A stretch of DNA of 64,000 bases, from NCBI GenBank assembly GCA_964017185.1, contig OZ024871.1, positions 22,792,488 to 22,856,487 of the forward strand, written 5' to 3'. The notes under the pieces were generated by a model. It was not told the origin of the DNA. It saw nothing but the letters and a program-made list of their open reading frames with translations, and did not search any database. Below, one piece after another: positions 10,037 to 21,919 of the stretch. The DNA is from Rugalucina vietnamica (taxonomy: Eukaryota; Mollusca; Bivalvia; Lucinida; Lucinidae). A program made the translations under genes and the position numbers. The number at the start of each line of letters is the position of its first letter. Position 1 is the first letter of the stretch.

Positions 10037-11324
10037 CGTCAGCGTTTCGTTTCCGGGCTCTATCTTGAGCATTTATTGACCGATTTTCTTCAAACTTTGT
10101 ATAGGAGTTCATATCAGGAAGGAGTGGTTTGGGATTGAAGATAGGTAAATTTCGTCAAATAAGTACAGAGTTATGGCCCTTGATTTACGTTAAAATTTCG
10201 TTTCCGGGCTCTATCTTGAGTATTTATTGACCGATTTTCTTCAAACTTTGTATAGGAGTTCATATCAGGAAGGAGTGGTTTGGGATTGAAGATGGGTAAA
10301 TTTCGTCAAATAAGTACAGAGTTATGGCCCTTGATTTACGTTAAAATTTCGTTTCCGGGCTCTATCTTGAGTATTTATTGACCGATTTTCTTCAAACTTT
10401 GTATAGGAGTTCATATCAGGAAGGAGTGGTTTGGGATTGAAGATGGGTAAATTTCGTCAAATAAGTACAGAGTTATGGCCCTTGATTTACGTTAAAATTT
10501 CGTTTCCGGGCTCTATCTTGAGTATTTATTGACCGATTTTCTTCAAACTTTGTATAGGAGTTCATACTATGAAGGAGTGGTCTTGGATTGAAGATGGGTA
10601 AATTTTGTCAAATAAGTACAGAGTTATGGCCCTTGATTTACGTTAAAATTTTGTTTCCGGGCTCTATCTTGAGCATTTATTGACCGATTTTCTTCAAACT
10701 TTGTATAGGAGTTCATACAAGGAAGGAGTGGTCTGGGATTGAAGATGGGTAAATTTCGTCAAATATGTACAGAGTTATGGCCCTTGATTTACGTTATAAT
10801 TTTGTTTCCGGGCTCTGTCTTGAGCATTTATTGACCGATTTTCTTCAAACTTTGTATAGGAGTTCATACCAAGAAGGAGTGGTCTGGGATTGAAGATGTG
10901 TAAATTTCGTCAAATAAGTACAGAGTTATGGCCCTTGATTTACGTTAAAATTTTGTTTCTGGGCTCTATCTTGAGCATTTATTGACCGATTTTCTTCAAA
11001 CTTTGTATAGGAGTGCATATTAGGAAGGAGTGGTTTGGGATTGAAAATGAATAAATTTCGTTAAATAAGTACAGAGTTATGGCCCATGATTTACATTAAA
11101 ATTTCGTTTCCTGCCTCTGTTTTGTGCATTTATCAACCAATTTTCTTCAAACTTTGTATAAAAGTTCAAATCAGGAAGTAGTGGTTTGGGATTGAAGATG
11201 GGTAAATTTTATCAAAGTATACAGAGTTATGGTCCTTCATTTATGACAAAATTTTGTTCTGCTCTTCATCTTGAGAATTTATTGACAAACATTTTTGCTA
11301 AATTAAATTTGCGTGGCGGGGTAT
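9904..11324. mobile_element. Pearl-like element with eight 151-bp cores
   Basis: Inverse ends ATACCCCGCCAC/GTGGCGGGGTAT, a short hairpin at the left, (GTCC/GTCT)n at 9968-10040, then about eight cores of exactly 151 bp (10050-11260) that diverge to the right. Core phrases: GACCGATTTTCTTCAAACTT, GGATTGAAGATGGGTAAATT, AGAGTTATGGCCC. Layout matches bivalve Pearl/HINE-type elements; the assignment is by analogy. Confidence 0.75.
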
Positions 11325-11596
11325 CATGCATGCCTGCAGCGCTTTTATTGAAACTGTGATACAAGATACATTATTTTATTTTGTTATGCATTGTAATTTT
11401 AAAAGAAATGTTTCGCTCAGTCATGAAGATTTATTGATTTAGGCATGGTGTTGACAGACTGCAAATAATAAATTCTGATTTTATTATTGCAACTGCTTAA
11501 AAAAAACTCCATAGGTAAATCACTGACAAATCATTCCTTAGCAAAATCATTTCAATTATAAAATGACACAGAAAGAATAATTACCATTGCTGTTTG

Positions 11597-12085
11597 TTTT
11601 GTGGTTTAACGTCAAAGTCAACAATTTTTCAGTAATGTTGGGACAGAGCTGATGCTTCCTGGATTATCTGGGTATTCATTACGAAAACTTACCCATGCAA
11701 TAAACAGAGATTTTTTAGCTTTAAAATTTGAAATTTTCATCTGAAAAGTTTTGACATTTTTCTTAGTTTTGCTCAAAACATAGATTGTGGGTACACGTTA
11801 GAACCGCCTCGCCGCGGCGGTTCTAACGAGTACCCACAATCTATGTTTCTGAGTAAAAATAAGAAAAATAGGTATACCCCTGCATACCCCAGTTTTGCTA
11901 TATAAAAGTGGGGTTCAAGGGGGTATACATTATACGGACATGTTTTCATGATGCTAATCAATACTTTAGGGAGTAAATGTGACTTTCTCAAGGACACAAC
12001 AACCCAGTAGGGTTTGAACCCAGGATCTCTTGATTCAGAGTTTTGCGCTCTACCACTAAGCAACTGCTCTCCTGACATTGCTGTA
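11597..12085 (-). mobile_element. tRNA-derived SINE split by an AACATGTCC hairpin element
   Basis: On the - strand: A-box-like TTAGTGGTAGAGCGC and B-box-like GGGTTCAAACCC near 12000-12070; tail (TTTAACGTCAAAGTCAAC) at 11597-11660. The hairpin element 11690-11950 lies between. Same family as 61241-61445. Confidence 0.65.
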
Positions 12086-12933
12086 ACATTTTCCAGTGAA
12101 ATCATTCGAGGCAGATTGGGACAGAAAAAAAAAACAATAATTGTCACTTAGTAGCATCCCATATTTGACAAATTTTAGTCATTGACGTGAACTTTGTTTA
12201 AAATGTATGGTGACATTCCGTATGGTTTAAAATCGGGTTGGATTGAAAAATTGTTGACTGGAATGTGAATCCATAACTTAACCCCCAAAATACCAGGTTT
12301 TGTTAGAATCGAAATCTGACCCTTGTTGTATGTCTTAAAATAAATGAAAAAGAAACCAATAATAAAGTCATTATTATTATTATTTAGTGCTTCTTCTTAC
12401 ATTACCTTTTGACTTCATCTCATGTCATTTGGATGTACATGTAATTTAAAGCTGAACTACATGTACATGGATATCCAGAATGTCTGATACCATTTTAAGC
12501 GTACTTAATTTTGTTCCACAAACACATACCATTATAGAACTAAAATCATAATGCTCTGTGGTAGTTCAAGTTTTGTTTGGTACATAATGTTAAGAACTTA
12601 AGATTGTGACATTTTGAATATTAATAAAGGTAAAACATTTTCACAGTTTTTGCATGATGGTTATTTTACATCAAATTTGTAATTATGAAGTCAAGTTCAA
12701 TCCTTGTGTAAATGTTTGGTACCACTGATGCACAACTGTGTGGTGTCAATTTTCAATTAATAGAGTGTTTCAGCTTTCAAACAGTTTTTGGTTTAGGTGA
12801 ATATGCATTTTTATTCCTAGAAAAAGCAAAATATCAAAATAAGCTTGACACTGTTATAATCCAATATGGACGTCAAACAACGCTTAAACGTAAATATTGT
12901 GAAAATGTTTGACCAATTCCATTTAACATGTTT
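12086..12933. other. Intergenic, nothing recognised
   Basis: AT-rich sequence with a short ATT microsatellite near 12370. The 66-codon frame at 12712 has no recognisable product. Confidence 0.5.
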
Positions 12934-13175
12934 GTTTTTTTTATTCAGTTTTACGTCCCTTTCAAGATTATTTCAGCTCATATGAGACGGGCAAATCAGT
13001 AGGTGGGGCGAAAACGGGAGAAACCCGAGAAAAACCACCTGACACACCCGCAAGCAGAACTTGGCTTGTCTCACATGTGGCCAGTGCGGGGCTCGAACCC
13101 ACACCAGACACAGAGGTGAGATGATCGAGTGATTAAGAAACAGCGCTCTTAACCGCTCAGCCACGGGGGCCGCCC
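12934..13175 (-). mobile_element. tRNA-derived SINE (Leu/Ser-like head)
   Basis: Read on the - strand: GTGGCTGAGCGGTTAAGAGC head (A box), GGGTTCGAGCCC (B box), a conserved body and an A-rich tail (T run at 12934-12943). Too long and divergent in the variable arm to be a functional tRNA. Confidence 0.78.
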
Positions 13176-13829
13176 ATTTTAACATGTTACCTAACATTGT
13201 ATGACAAACAAAACTTGAATCATCTAGATTATTTTGATATAGAATTTAATAATGTATGTGCTGCTGAAGCAAAATTATTAAAGGCTGAAACGGGATCACC
13301 CTGTACTATTATGAACTGTGGTCTGAATACTATTTCTGGCATTTTGATTCCTTGATGTCTTACGCAAGTCAACAGCTAGGGTCATTAATGTGGGGAGGAG
13401 GGTAATACAGCCCCACCAAAATAAAGAACTAGGACTAACAGTTACCACTTTTCCTTGACAATCTGACACCTTCCTGAGTAACCATGTCTACTCTGTAAGT
13501 AACTCTAGTGGTTAGTTACAAGCTCATTCGGTCAGCGGATCTGTGGGGTGGTCTCAGACAGCCCATTTTCTCAATGGGCAGGAAGGGACGCGAGTAAACT
13601 AAAAGTACGGTTATCAGAACATTTTGTTATGTTACTGCACAATCTCAATTCAATCAATCGTTGAAAAATTGCAGACAACAGATTGTTTTATAAGGGAAAC
13701 TGTCATAATGAGGTTATTTACAAATATTTACATTTTTATTGCAATCGCCCTAGATGAAAGTATCTTTCTTGATGTTCTTCATTTCCCGATGAAAAACATT
13801 ATGTCACGTGATCTAGAGGCCACGCCTAT

Positions 13830-13940
13830 GGGCGAGGCGACGTCAAACCCCATCCAGTGACGTTGTTTGTTTACTCTTGTTGTCGTGACGTTGGTCGCGT
13901 ATCGCCATGACGTTAGGCGCGAAAATTTGACGTCTTGGCT
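13830..13940. promoter_or_regulatory. Cluster of TGACGT (CRE-type) cores
   Basis: GACGTCA (13839), GTGACGTT (13857 and 13885), ATGACGTT (13907) and TTGACGTC (13927) fall within about 100 bp in an otherwise AT-rich interval. Could be a CREB/ATF-responsive element or a decayed repeat. No nearby gene start on either strand. Confidence 0.35.
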
Positions 13941-14052
13941 GTTCCAAAATTACGTTATGTCGGATTTGATGTCAAATATCATGAAAATGAACGGTGATAT
14001 GCGCAATTAAAAATCTGATACTTGATTGATAATATAAAATGTAAATATAAGT

Positions 14053-14195
14053 ATTGAAATTCAGATTTTAGCTTTCACTGGATGATGAAAAACATTACTG
14101 TTTTAATGTCTCCGAGAAGCCCTTCGGGCTTCACAGACATTAAAACAGCCTAATGTTTTTCATCATCCAGTGAAAGCTAAAATCTGAATTTCAAT
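14053..14195. repeat. Near-perfect 143-bp palindrome
   Basis: Arms of about 69 bp (ATTGAAATTCAGATTTTAGC and its inverse) around TTCGG. Likely a MITE; no second copy is seen in the window. Confidence 0.85.
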
Positions 14196-14610
14196 CCTTA
14201 ATTGACAAATAGCAAAAATCATTTTGGGAGCCATGACCTGGCTGCCCTGGGAGCCATGACCTGGCTGCGCTATATTGAAAACCACACTGTAGTGAGGCGC
14301 CTTATAAAGAGTTTGAACTGCATTATGAGTCAACATGGACAAAAAGAAACGAGGCAACTCCAGTTATACCAAATGAGATGTTTTATGTAAATTATTTCTG
14401 ATAATACACTGTATATGCTGATAGTAATTCTGAATATGATCATCCACACCAGAGCAATGACACGTCATTAACATAAGACAGCACAATTAACTAGTGAGAT
14501 TTTTTCTTCTTTCTAATCAAATAATTTATTAAGTACACACATTCAGCAGATGACATAAGCTTTATCAAAACATTGTTTTAAAGATCATCATATGGCTAAA
14601 CACGATACAT

Positions 14611-14838
14611 GAGCCTGTGCGTGAGAAAGCCAACAATTTGGGTTCCGACCAGGTCCGACACAAACCGGGCTGTACAATCACAGAAGGTTAGAAGCTTGAA
14701 ATTTCAGATTTAAGAAGAAGAGTTGTTTTATCCGTGTAGCCAAAACAAAGGTGTTGATCAGCTTCGCAGTTACTGCGAAGCCGATCTGTGTCTTTGTTTT
14801 CGCATATGCAGATTGTTGGTTTTCTTGTGCAGAGGCTC
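14611..14838 (+). mobile_element. GAGCC MITE
   Basis: Complete outline with an inner stem of CGCAGTTACTGCG type; in the interval between DRC3 and epsin. Confidence 0.85.
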
Positions 14839-15806
14839 ATATTTTATGCACCCGAAAAGAAAACCTTTTGATAATTACAAGAAAGTTATCTAACTCTCTA
14901 AGTGCCTTCCTTGATGGTTAAAAGGTGCCAAACTTTATACGAGTAACTGACATGGCACATATTGTTTAATTGCTCAAAACATAACATTGGCGTTAAAATG
15001 TGTAACATTTGTTTTATGTTGCAAGATCAACATTTTATTTTCATTTTCTTTAATTTTGAAAAACACAGTTTATCTCAAATTGCAATGGGTCTACATTGTC
15101 TTTACAGTTCTGCCTGCAAAAACTTTTGACAAACAGTTGGGCCAACTGTGCTGACACCACTGCACATCACAATATCAAAGGCAATTATGCATCAGTAAAG
15201 CATTGTAATTGGGTGTCAAAAAAGGATTCCCTTGCACAAATGACCTAAATGATATGCCCATTTACTTTTTTTTAGGCTTAAGCTTAATGTTGTTTAGTCC
15301 ATCATAAAAAATGATGGGCCCAAAATTTTCTGACAAATTATGCTGTGTGAGTTTAGCTGCTGATTTTATCAACAAATCTTTGTAAACTGGTATGTAAAGT
15401 TTTCATTTAGACATTTACTCCGAAACAACCATGTAACTTCTACTTAGAAATGATGAATACATTGTTGTTTACAAACACAAAGCTCTCATTTTCACTTCAA
15501 TACAGTATTCCTTGCAAAAATAAAACAGTAAATTCATAAATAAAACACATCAAAAGCTACTCAATGTCCTTTAAAAACCATAATGTTTAAATGACTTTTA
15601 TATACATGTACATCATAACTATGATATCTTAAAAATTCTGCATTTATCGATACATACATAACATTGCATTAAAATTTACAATCATATCCATTCAGCTAAT
15701 GCATTTGAAAATATTTTACAACCTTTTGAAACGTTTCAGTTTTTGTATTTAAACATACAGTAGATCCGAGGCCATTGTACAAAATTTTACATAATGAAAT
15801 AGAAAT
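14839..15806. other. Intergenic, nothing recognised
   Basis: AT-rich, no repeat family or coding frame that I recognise. Confidence 0.5.
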
Positions 15807-16040
15807 GAGCCGCCTCGTGTGAAAACCAACAATCTGCACAGGCGAAAACAAAGACACAGATCAGCTTCGCGGTAACCGCGAAGCTGATCAGCGCCTTTGT
15901 TTTCGCTACTCGGATAGTACAATTCTTCCTCTACTTAACTCCAAAATTTCAAGCTTCTGGCCTGCTTCTGTAGCTGTACAGGCCGGTTTGTCTCAGACCT
16001 GCTCGGAAAACACATTGTTGGTTTTCCCACGAGGCGGCTC
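15807..16040 (-). mobile_element. GAGCC MITE, intact
   Basis: 234 bp, duplicated AAAT; inner stem in the CGCGGTAACCGCG version. Confidence 0.9.
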
Positions 16041-16130
16041 AAATGTGTTCGTTTGTTTGAATTGTTGTTTTACGTCTCAGTCAGCAGCTATGGACATGTC
16101 GGAACAATATGGTCATGTGTGTCTACAATT

Positions 16131-16351
16131 GAGCCACCTCTCGTGGGAAAACCAACAATGTGGTTTCCGAGCAGGTCTGACACAAACCGGCCTGGGTAGT
16201 CATAGAAGCAGACTAGAAGCTTTAAATTTTGGATTTAGAAAGTAGAGGAATAATACTATCCGTGTAGTGAAAACAAAGGCGGTAACCGCGAAGCTGATCT
16301 GCGTCTTTGTTTTCGCATATGCAGATTGTTGGTTTTCCCACAAGGCGGCTC
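16131..16351 (+). mobile_element. GAGCC MITE
   Basis: Duplicated AATT; a short part of the left inner stem is missing. Confidence 0.88.
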
Positions 16352-16802
16352 AATTAGTATGTAGGCAGCCTTGCTATTTCCATTACAGATTTTGAGATTC
16401 ATCAATTTAAACAACAGATACTTTTTCTTTTGTATCTACAAACATGGTCTATATTGCCAATAAATAAACTTGTGTCATGTGAACAATTTATCATTCAGAA
16501 TACACGGTCAGACCTGACTTCACCATTTCAAGATCGACCCGATATCTGGTATAAATATTAATCATTTTCAGAATAAAAATTTCCAAAACATTACTTGAAG
16601 CGAAAGGCCATACTTAAAATGGCAGCAGTTACAATCTGACAATATCTTAAAAGGAATTAAAGGTACAGCTAGCTTAAGGAGATTTATTTCAATAATTCAC
16701 CCTAACTCCGCATTTGGCACACAAGAACAACGGAAATTAAGCCCATTTCAGAACTGGAAGGCTTCTTCATTTTATTACTTTAAACATCAAACCATGTTAA
16801 TT

Positions 16803-17009
16803 GAGCCGCAACACACAAGAAAACCAACAATCTGGGTGTCCAACCATGTCTGTTACAAACCAGCCTGTGCAGTCACTGACACAAGCTAGAAGCTTGAAAT
16901 TCTCAATTTAAGAAGATGGATAGAACTATCCTTCTATAGAAAACCAAGGTGCTGACCTGTACCTTTATTTTTGCCTATGTATGTTGTTGGTTTTCTTATG
17001 CGGCAGCTC
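16803..17009 (+). mobile_element. GAGCC MITE, diverged
   Basis: Duplicated AATT; inner stem largely lost. Confidence 0.75.
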
Positions 17010-17225
17010 AATTTATTTACTACTCTTCTTTTAGCATATTGAAATAATTAATTCAGACTACATCTTTGAAGAACAAACGGCAATCTATCTATCCTTTAGA
17101 CTGTCATAATTCATTCATACATGTCATAATAACAATATTTTGAAATCTAATTTCTTGTATGAAAAAAGGTCCACAACAAACATGTTCTTGACAAAGAAGC
17201 TGATTTTAAGCCATGAAAACACATT

Positions 17226-17458
17226 GAGCCACATCATGAGAGAACCAATATTTTGCATATGCAAAAACAAAGGCGCAGATCAGCTTCGCGGTAACTATGA
17301 AGCTGATCACTGCCTTTGTTTTCCCTACACGGATAGTACAATTCCTCTACTTTCTAAAACCAAATTTCCAAGCTCTAACCATCTTTTGTGCTTGTACAGC
17401 CTGGTTTGTGTCAGACCTGGTCAGAAACCAAATTGTTAGTTTTCTCATGACATGGCTC
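17226..17458 (-). mobile_element. GAGCC MITE
   Basis: Complete, diverged; one side of the inner stem reads CGCGG, the other CTATG, so pairing is broken. Confidence 0.82.
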
Positions 17459-17524
17459 ACATCGCAGAGCAGGTTTAATGTTAAAATATATCACAGTTAG
17501 ACTACAAAACATGGATAAAATCAT

Positions 17525-17666
17525 GAGCTGCGTCGAAAGAAAATTGGTCTTGGTCTTTTCGGTTTGTGACAATGTCGGACACAAACTGGTGTGCGGCTAC
17601 GGAAGATTGCTGATTGCACCTTTGTTTTCGCATAGGCAAAATTCCGGTTTTCTTATGACGCGGCTC
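17525..17666 (+). mobile_element. GAGCC MITE, internally deleted
   Basis: Termini and part of the arms remain; the spacer is shortened. Confidence 0.65.
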
Positions 17667-17774
17667 ACATGATACAATACATAAACCTCAAACACTGTTT
17701 CACAATTTGTATGGTTTGACAGCTCTATAGATCCGACGATGTCGTAGATTATATTCTAAAAGAAACTATCATAT

Positions 17775-18019
17775 GGGCAGTGACGCGAGAAAGCCGGTCT
17801 TCGGGATTCCGGACCAGGTCTGACACAAACTGGTCTGTGCAGTCACAGAAAAGGACTAGAAGCTTGAAATTTCGGATTTAAGAAGAAGAGGGTTTGTACT
17901 GTGCGTGTAGCGAAAACAAAGGCGCTTATCAGCTTTGCAGTAACTACGAAGCTGAACGAAGCTGATCTGCGCCTTTGTTTTCGCATAGGCAATAATCCCT
18001 TTTTCTCATGACACGGCTC
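17775..18019 (+). mobile_element. GAGCC MITE
   Basis: Duplicated ATAT; the first terminus is mutated to GGGCAG; a short duplication inside the stem. Confidence 0.78.
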
Positions 18020-18524
18020 ATATCATGGTATATTCTTTGTTAAGTTTGAATTGTGCTTTAACATCCCAGTCAACAAATTTTCTGTCATGTTGGGACATAG
18101 CCACAGTCCAGTACTAATGGGAATAAATATGATACTTGTATTGTTAGGTTTTGTTTTTTTTTCAATTAATCTGTACTGCACCTGAAATATTTATTTTGCG
18201 TCTACTCAAGTGCTCATTTCATGTATAAAATTGTTGAATGCATGTTACTACAAAAAATATTCCGATGCAAAACTATTTCACAGTTTATAATTATGTCCTT
18301 GTTGTACACCCTGCAATAATATATCACACTTTTTATATTTCATCATATGAAAAGGAACAGACCTATGTATGAAATACACATTCACAATTAACCAGGCTCA
18401 AGAACTGATGCAAAAAATTATCTATTGCATCAATTCTCAGTTGATAAATGTAAAAAATATTTATATAACAAATAAGACCCTTCTGATCTAATGTTATAAA
18501 AGCTGTCACATTAAGTTGACATAT

Positions 18525-18758
18525 GAGCCACCTCGTGGGAAAACCAACAATGTGGTTTCCAAACAGGTCCGACACAAACCGAGCTGTATAAGCACAGAAA
18601 AGAGCTGGAAGCTTGAAATTTCGGATTTAGGGAGAAGAGGAAGTGTAATATCTGTGTAGCGAAAACAAAGGTGCTGATCAGCTTCGCAGTTACTGTGAAG
18701 CGGATCTGCGCCTTTGTTTTCGCCTATGCAGATTGTTGGTTTTCCCATGAGGCGGCTC
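18525..18758 (+). mobile_element. GAGCC MITE, intact
   Basis: 234 bp, duplicated ATAT. Confidence 0.9.
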
Positions 18759-18943
18759 ATATATAACTCTATTTTATTTTCAATAATTATTTTCATTGCT
18801 TTTTTAAGAGACAGACATACAGGTAGCAATTATGTTCTGGCCACAAGGTTATTAAACTTTTCTCAGGCACATCTCGGCTGTTCAACTGGTCGAAATTTCA
18901 GGTCTAGATTGCAAAAGCAAGTAATTTGACATGCTCATCAAAT

Positions 18944-19177
18944 GAGCCGTCTTGTGATAAAACCAACAATGTGGTTTTCGAACAGGTCTGACACAAATCA
19001 GGCTGTACAGTCACAGAAGCAGGCTAGAGGCTTGAAATTTCAGATTTAAGAAGAAAAGGAAGCGAACTATTCGTGTAGCGAAAACAAAGGCGCTGATCAG
19101 CTTCGCAGTTACTGCGAAGCTGATCTGCGCCTTTGTTTGCGCCAATGCAGATTGTTGATTTTCCTGTGCGGTGGCTC
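18944..19177 (+). mobile_element. GAGCC MITE, intact
   Basis: 234 bp, duplicated AAAT. Confidence 0.9.
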
Positions 19178-19185
19178 AAATGATA

Positions 19186-19285
19186 AAATGCCAAAAATTG
19201 TTGGCTTTTAAAAGTTTATGAGCAGAATAAATTGTAGTCTCAGCTGAGCTAAGCTTGAAAAAAGTTTTATAAACTTGGGGCCTGG
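19186..19285. mobile_element. Hairpin MITE, second family, half copy
   Basis: Right half ending in AAAAAAGTTTTATAAACTTGGGGCC, following a GAGCC MITE. Confidence 0.6.
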
Positions 19286-19519
19286 TGTACTGATACCGAG
19301 CCAAGTGTATCATTTTGATGCTTATTTTGTGAAAATTGTGAATGAATGATAAGAATTTTAGGCAAATTCTGGATTCTCAGATCTAATACTTCCCACATTC
19401 TACCTAATGATCTGCAACTGTTCTATGATGCCCTCACCCTGCCTATATAAATACCTTAAGCTTGTACAAATTATGACAATTGGGGTAACATTTTATAATA
19501 AAATCCTATAACTTCATTT

Positions 19520-19754
19520 GAGCCACGTCATGAGAAAACCCGATTTTTGCCTAGGCGAAAACAAAGGCACAGACCAGCTTCCCGGTAACCATGAAGCTGG
19601 TCAGCACCTTTGTTTTCGCTACTCGGTTAGTACAAGTTGTCTTGTTCTTAAATCTAAAATCTCAAGCTTCTAGCCTTTTTCTGTGACTGTGAAGTCTGGT
19701 TTTTGTCAAACCTGGTCGAAAACCCAGAAGACCGGTTTTCTCGTGTCGGGGCTC
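19520..19754 (-). mobile_element. GAGCC MITE
   Basis: Duplicated ATTT; one arm of the stem is mutated (CCCGG against CCATG). Confidence 0.85.
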
Positions 19755-19877
19755 ATTTAAAAGTATGTGAAATCTGCATATTCCTGCAGTATTCAGATTG
19801 TACTTAGTTGAAATGCAAAACTGAATGATGTGAATCCTGGCAGCTCCTGTTTTAATGGTGTGGCTGCTGTGTTACAT

Positions 19878-21460
19878 GAGCCACATCATAAGAAAACCGG
19901 CTTTTCACATATCCTGGGAAAACAGGCGTAGATCAGATGTGCTGTAAGTGCACAACTGATCAGCGCCTTTATTTAAGCCTCATGGATAGTATAAACCTCT
20001 TCTTCTTGAACTCAGATTTCAAGCTTCTAGCCTTCTTTTGTGACTGTGGGTGCAGGACACTTCGTCTAAAAGCCATTTCGTCTAAAGGACATTTCGTCTA
20101 AATGCCATTTCGTCTTTAAGGACATTTTGTCTAATGGACAATTCATCTAAAGGACATTTTGTCTAAAGGGCATTTAGTCTAATGGACAATTCATCTAAAA
20201 AAATCAAGCAGGTGCGACATTTGGTCTAAAAAAAGTTAAGAAAAAAATAAGAATTTTTAGACCAAATGTCGCACCCTACCTTAAATCAATATCAATCAAT
20301 GTCATTGTGGTAGGTCTATATTTGTTTATCATTTCATTTTACACAGAAATAAGTGCAAATCATAGTTTTCCTTCGGTCCTTTTAGATCAGTAAGAACATT
20401 CCGAATATTTAAACATTTTTTTTTATTATTAGACTTTGCACAGTATGCACAGGTTCGATCCCCACAAGTGGCAGCGTGTTGTGTCCTTGAGCAAGACACA
20501 ATACAACCACACAAAAATAGCAGCTTAGCAATCCAGGTGTTTCAAGCATCTCTTAACTAGTTGTCAAAATGATGAAATTGACATTTCCTGTCCAATATTT
20601 GCATCAACCTTGAACTGTACATCATCACCTTATATGTATCTGATTGGTCACAGTAAGCTGGAATTGACAGATGTTGATTTCTTTTTTCAAAAATTTCATT
20701 GACTGTTTGAAAGTAATGAAACAGACCAAGGTGATTGTATGACAGCTTTTGGCTATTTTAAAGAAATGAACAACTTTTTCTTTATTTGGATTGCATCTGG
20801 ATGACTGTTGTGAACTGTCAATTTCTTGTCTTTGGCAACTGATTTTCAGATGTCTGAAACTTGTGAATTGCTAAGCTGGTGTTTGCGCGGTTGTAACTCC
20901 CTACAGTACTTGTTAAACCCAGGAAGCATTGGCTCCGTCCGGACATGACTGAAAAATTGTTGACTGGGACGTTAAGCCTCAATACAAACAAACGGAATTG
21001 CACAAATGGCTCATACTATCGGCCTTTGACTGTTAAATTTCATTATACCATTTTGAATATGAAATACATGGATTGTCTACGGGATTTGCTAAAACTTGAG
21101 CTATTAAATGTCATGAAATTGATATCTAATAAAATTTTGTTAAAAAATGTTTTCCTTATCATTTATGTTTTAGGCGAGTTTTAGACGAATTTTAGACGTT
21201 TTTAGACGATTTTTAGACGATTTTTAGACGAAATGTCGCATTAGACGAAATGTCCATTAGACAAAATGGCATTTAGACGAAATGTCCTTTAGACGAAATG
21301 CCCTTTAGACGAAATGTCCTTTAGACGAACTGTCTTTTAGACAAAATGGCTTTTAGACGAAATGGTTTTAGACGAAATGTCATGGATCCGTGACTGTACA
21401 GGCCGATTTGTGTCAGACCTGGCTGGAAACCATGAAGACCAGTTTCTTGCATCACAGCTT
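19878..21460 (-). mobile_element. GAGCC MITE split by the foldback insertion
   Basis: Left part 19878-20047 and right part 21398-21460 of one MITE copy. The insertion between them carries a duplicate of MITE bases GTGACTGT at both sides. This gives an empty site for comparison. Confidence 0.85.
20048..21389. mobile_element. Foldback-type element with TTCGTCTAAA-word arms
   Basis: 1342 bp inserted in a MITE with an 8-bp duplication GTGACTGT (20040-20047, 21390-21397). Both ends are arrays of a roughly 15-17-bp word (ATTTCGTCTAAAGG and variants), inverted relative to each other (20058-20270 and about 21180-21380). An 8-bp duplication fits hAT-type integration. The middle holds a tRNA-like GGTTCGATCCC stretch and a SINE-tail fragment but no coding frame. 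Confidence 0.82.
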
Positions 21461-21464
21461 ATCT

Positions 21465-21657
21465 GAGCCCTGTCATGAGAACACCTTTCATCAGTGTTTC
21501 AACCTTTGCCTGTATAGTTGTTAGAGACTTGCCAACATTTTATAAATTCTAGATTTAGAGCACAGTCAAAGAATCTGATCAGTTTGCACAAATAAGCAGG
21601 CTGATCAACACCTTTCTGGTTCACAGTCTCAAAACATGTTTTCTCACAACGAGGCTC
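21465..21657. mobile_element. GAGCC MITE remnant
   Basis: GAGCC and GGCTC termini and traces of the arms; heavily diverged, next to the epsin stop codon. Confidence 0.55.
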
Positions 21658-21710
21658 ATTTCAATATTGCAATCTAAAAATAGCCACTCTAAAAATAGCC
21701 ATCACTCTCA

Positions 21711-21919
21711 TCACAAGAATGGGTTATAGCCTTGCTGTGGTTGCATGGGCTGGGGCATCCCCATAGGGGCCATGGGGGCAGGAAGCAGCCCCTGGGTAGT
21801 AGGCTGTGTGAAGCCCGAGTTATAGCTGGAAGCCTGCAGTTGACTGAGCGGCACCCGTGGTTGTGGCTGTTCAAATGGATTGGTGGAACCCGGTGATGCC
21901 GTTGCAAACGGGTTCATTG
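21711..21919 (-). CDS. EPN: Epsin exon 8: NPF motifs and C-terminus
   Basis: Acceptor TTTTTCAG; 69 codons including TGA. Contains MNPFATASP, TNPFEQ and the terminal YNPFL, three NPF motifs for EH-domain partners such as Eps15. A 234-bp-family MITE starts 22 bp upstream of the acceptor in the transcribed direction. Confidence 0.95.

Noticed and set aside
10050..11260. CRISPR-like or gene-like regular array
   Set aside because: Units are contiguous 151-bp repeats without spacers, in an animal genome; a tandem core of a transposable element.
13090..13175. tRNA gene on the - strand
   Set aside because: A and B boxes are present, but the body continues into a repeated ~240-bp unit with a T/A-rich tail that recurs at 53499 and 53845; a SINE, not a tRNA.
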